This document shows, in pieces, positions 15,613-15,817 of a DNA stretch of 15,817 nucleotides. The stretch covers positions 1-15,817 of the forward strand of contig JAEEXV010000018.1 of NCBI GenBank assembly GCA_016287975.1. The letters are read 5' to 3'. A program made the translations under genes and the position numbers. Every line of letters begins with the position of its first letter. Position 1 is the first letter of the stretch. Source of the DNA: Lentisphaeria bacterium (GTDB taxonomy: Bacteria > Verrucomicrobiota > Lentisphaeria > Oligosphaerales > Oligosphaeraceae). A model generated the notes under the pieces. It was given only the letters and a program-made list of their open reading frames with translations, was not told the origin of the DNA and ran no database searches.

Positions 15613-15817
15613 ATGCTCCAGAATCCCACTTTCTCCCTCGCTGATCTCGTCGGCGAGACCTACGTCGCCCGCGTCTGCGACGCCTCCGAGGCCCTCGGAC
15701 TCGGCAACGCCGCCGACTTCCTGGCCCTCGCCCATGCCCCCGTCGAATTCTTCCCCGAGGCATACCAGCGGCGCCTCGACGAACTCGTCCCCCGCATCGG
15801 CACGCGCATTTCGACGC
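15613..15817 (+). CDS. Unrecognised protein, 5' part only
   Basis: An open frame of 68 codons runs from the ATG at 15613 past the window edge, eight bases after the oxidoreductase stop. It uses the same C-ending codons as the rest of the locus and the same C-rich pre-ATG context, so it is very probably a real gene. The N-terminus shows no signal peptide. It contains LADLVGETYVARVCD, an LGLGNAADFLALA helix and EFFPEAYQRRLDELVPRIG. I do not recognise the family. Tight spacing suggests a partner enzyme or accessory protein of the oxidoreductase. Confidence 0.7.
   Translation, partial: MLQNPTFSLADLVGETYVARVCDASEALGLGNAADFLALAHAPVEFFPEAYQRRLDELVPRIGTRIST

Noticed and set aside
168..15817. A Bacteroidetes-style polysaccharide utilisation locus
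   Set aside because: No SusC/SusD pair, hybrid two-component regulator or anti-sigma gene is present in the window.
1..15817. tRNA, rRNA or riboswitch genes
   Set aside because: I saw no cloverleaf, rRNA or recognisable riboswitch core in the gaps, which are all under 210 bp.

Overview
The window is a GC-rich, strictly co-oriented carbohydrate-catabolism locus. All eight complete genes and one truncated gene lie on the + strand. The DUF4838-type secreted protein, the putative TIM-barrel hydrolase, two GH78 rhamnosidase paralogues and a Gfo/Idh/MocA oxidoreductase, with no SusC/SusD pair, suggest a PVC-group bacterium, most likely Lentisphaerota (Victivallales-like) or a relative in Verrucomicrobiota. 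This assignment rests on gene-content memory, not on a marker gene, so it is tentative.

Layout: positions 1-155 hold a G-rich minisatellite of 7-mers nested in a 31-bp unit, ending just before gene 1. Then follow a secreted DUF4838 protein (168-2789), a putative cytoplasmic TIM-barrel glycosidase-like protein (2830-4632), a lower-GC DUF1016/PD-(D/E)xK nuclease gene (4766-5947), a decayed copy of the last 28 codons of the preceding glycosidase gene (5964-6049), an alpha/beta-hydrolase esterase (6054-7232), a five-bladed-propeller glycosidase-like protein (7251-8678), two GH78 alpha-L-rhamnosidases (8842-11418 and 11567-14164), a Gfo/Idh/MocA oxidoreductase (14372-15604) and the first 68 codons of an unrecognised gene (15613 to the window end).

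Inferred joint role: breakdown of a rhamnose-containing, probably esterified glycan. The first protein would bind or process it outside the cytoplasm. The esterase, propeller enzyme and rhamnosidases, none with a visible signal peptide, would trim imported oligosaccharides. The oxidoreductase would act on a released sugar. The substrate cannot be fixed from sequence. No transporter, regulator or sulfatase is present.

The most notable signals are: (1) the nuclease gene sits between an intact and a decayed copy of the 3' end of its upstream neighbour, which looks like the scar of an insertion that spared the host gene; (2) the tetranucleotide CCGG is almost absent (8 sites by eye, well over 100 expected), with synonymous codons bent to avoid it; (3) the nested 7-bp/31-bp G-rich array lies in the 5' region of the first gene; (4) two in-frame 19-bp palindromic repeats occur inside the nuclease gene.
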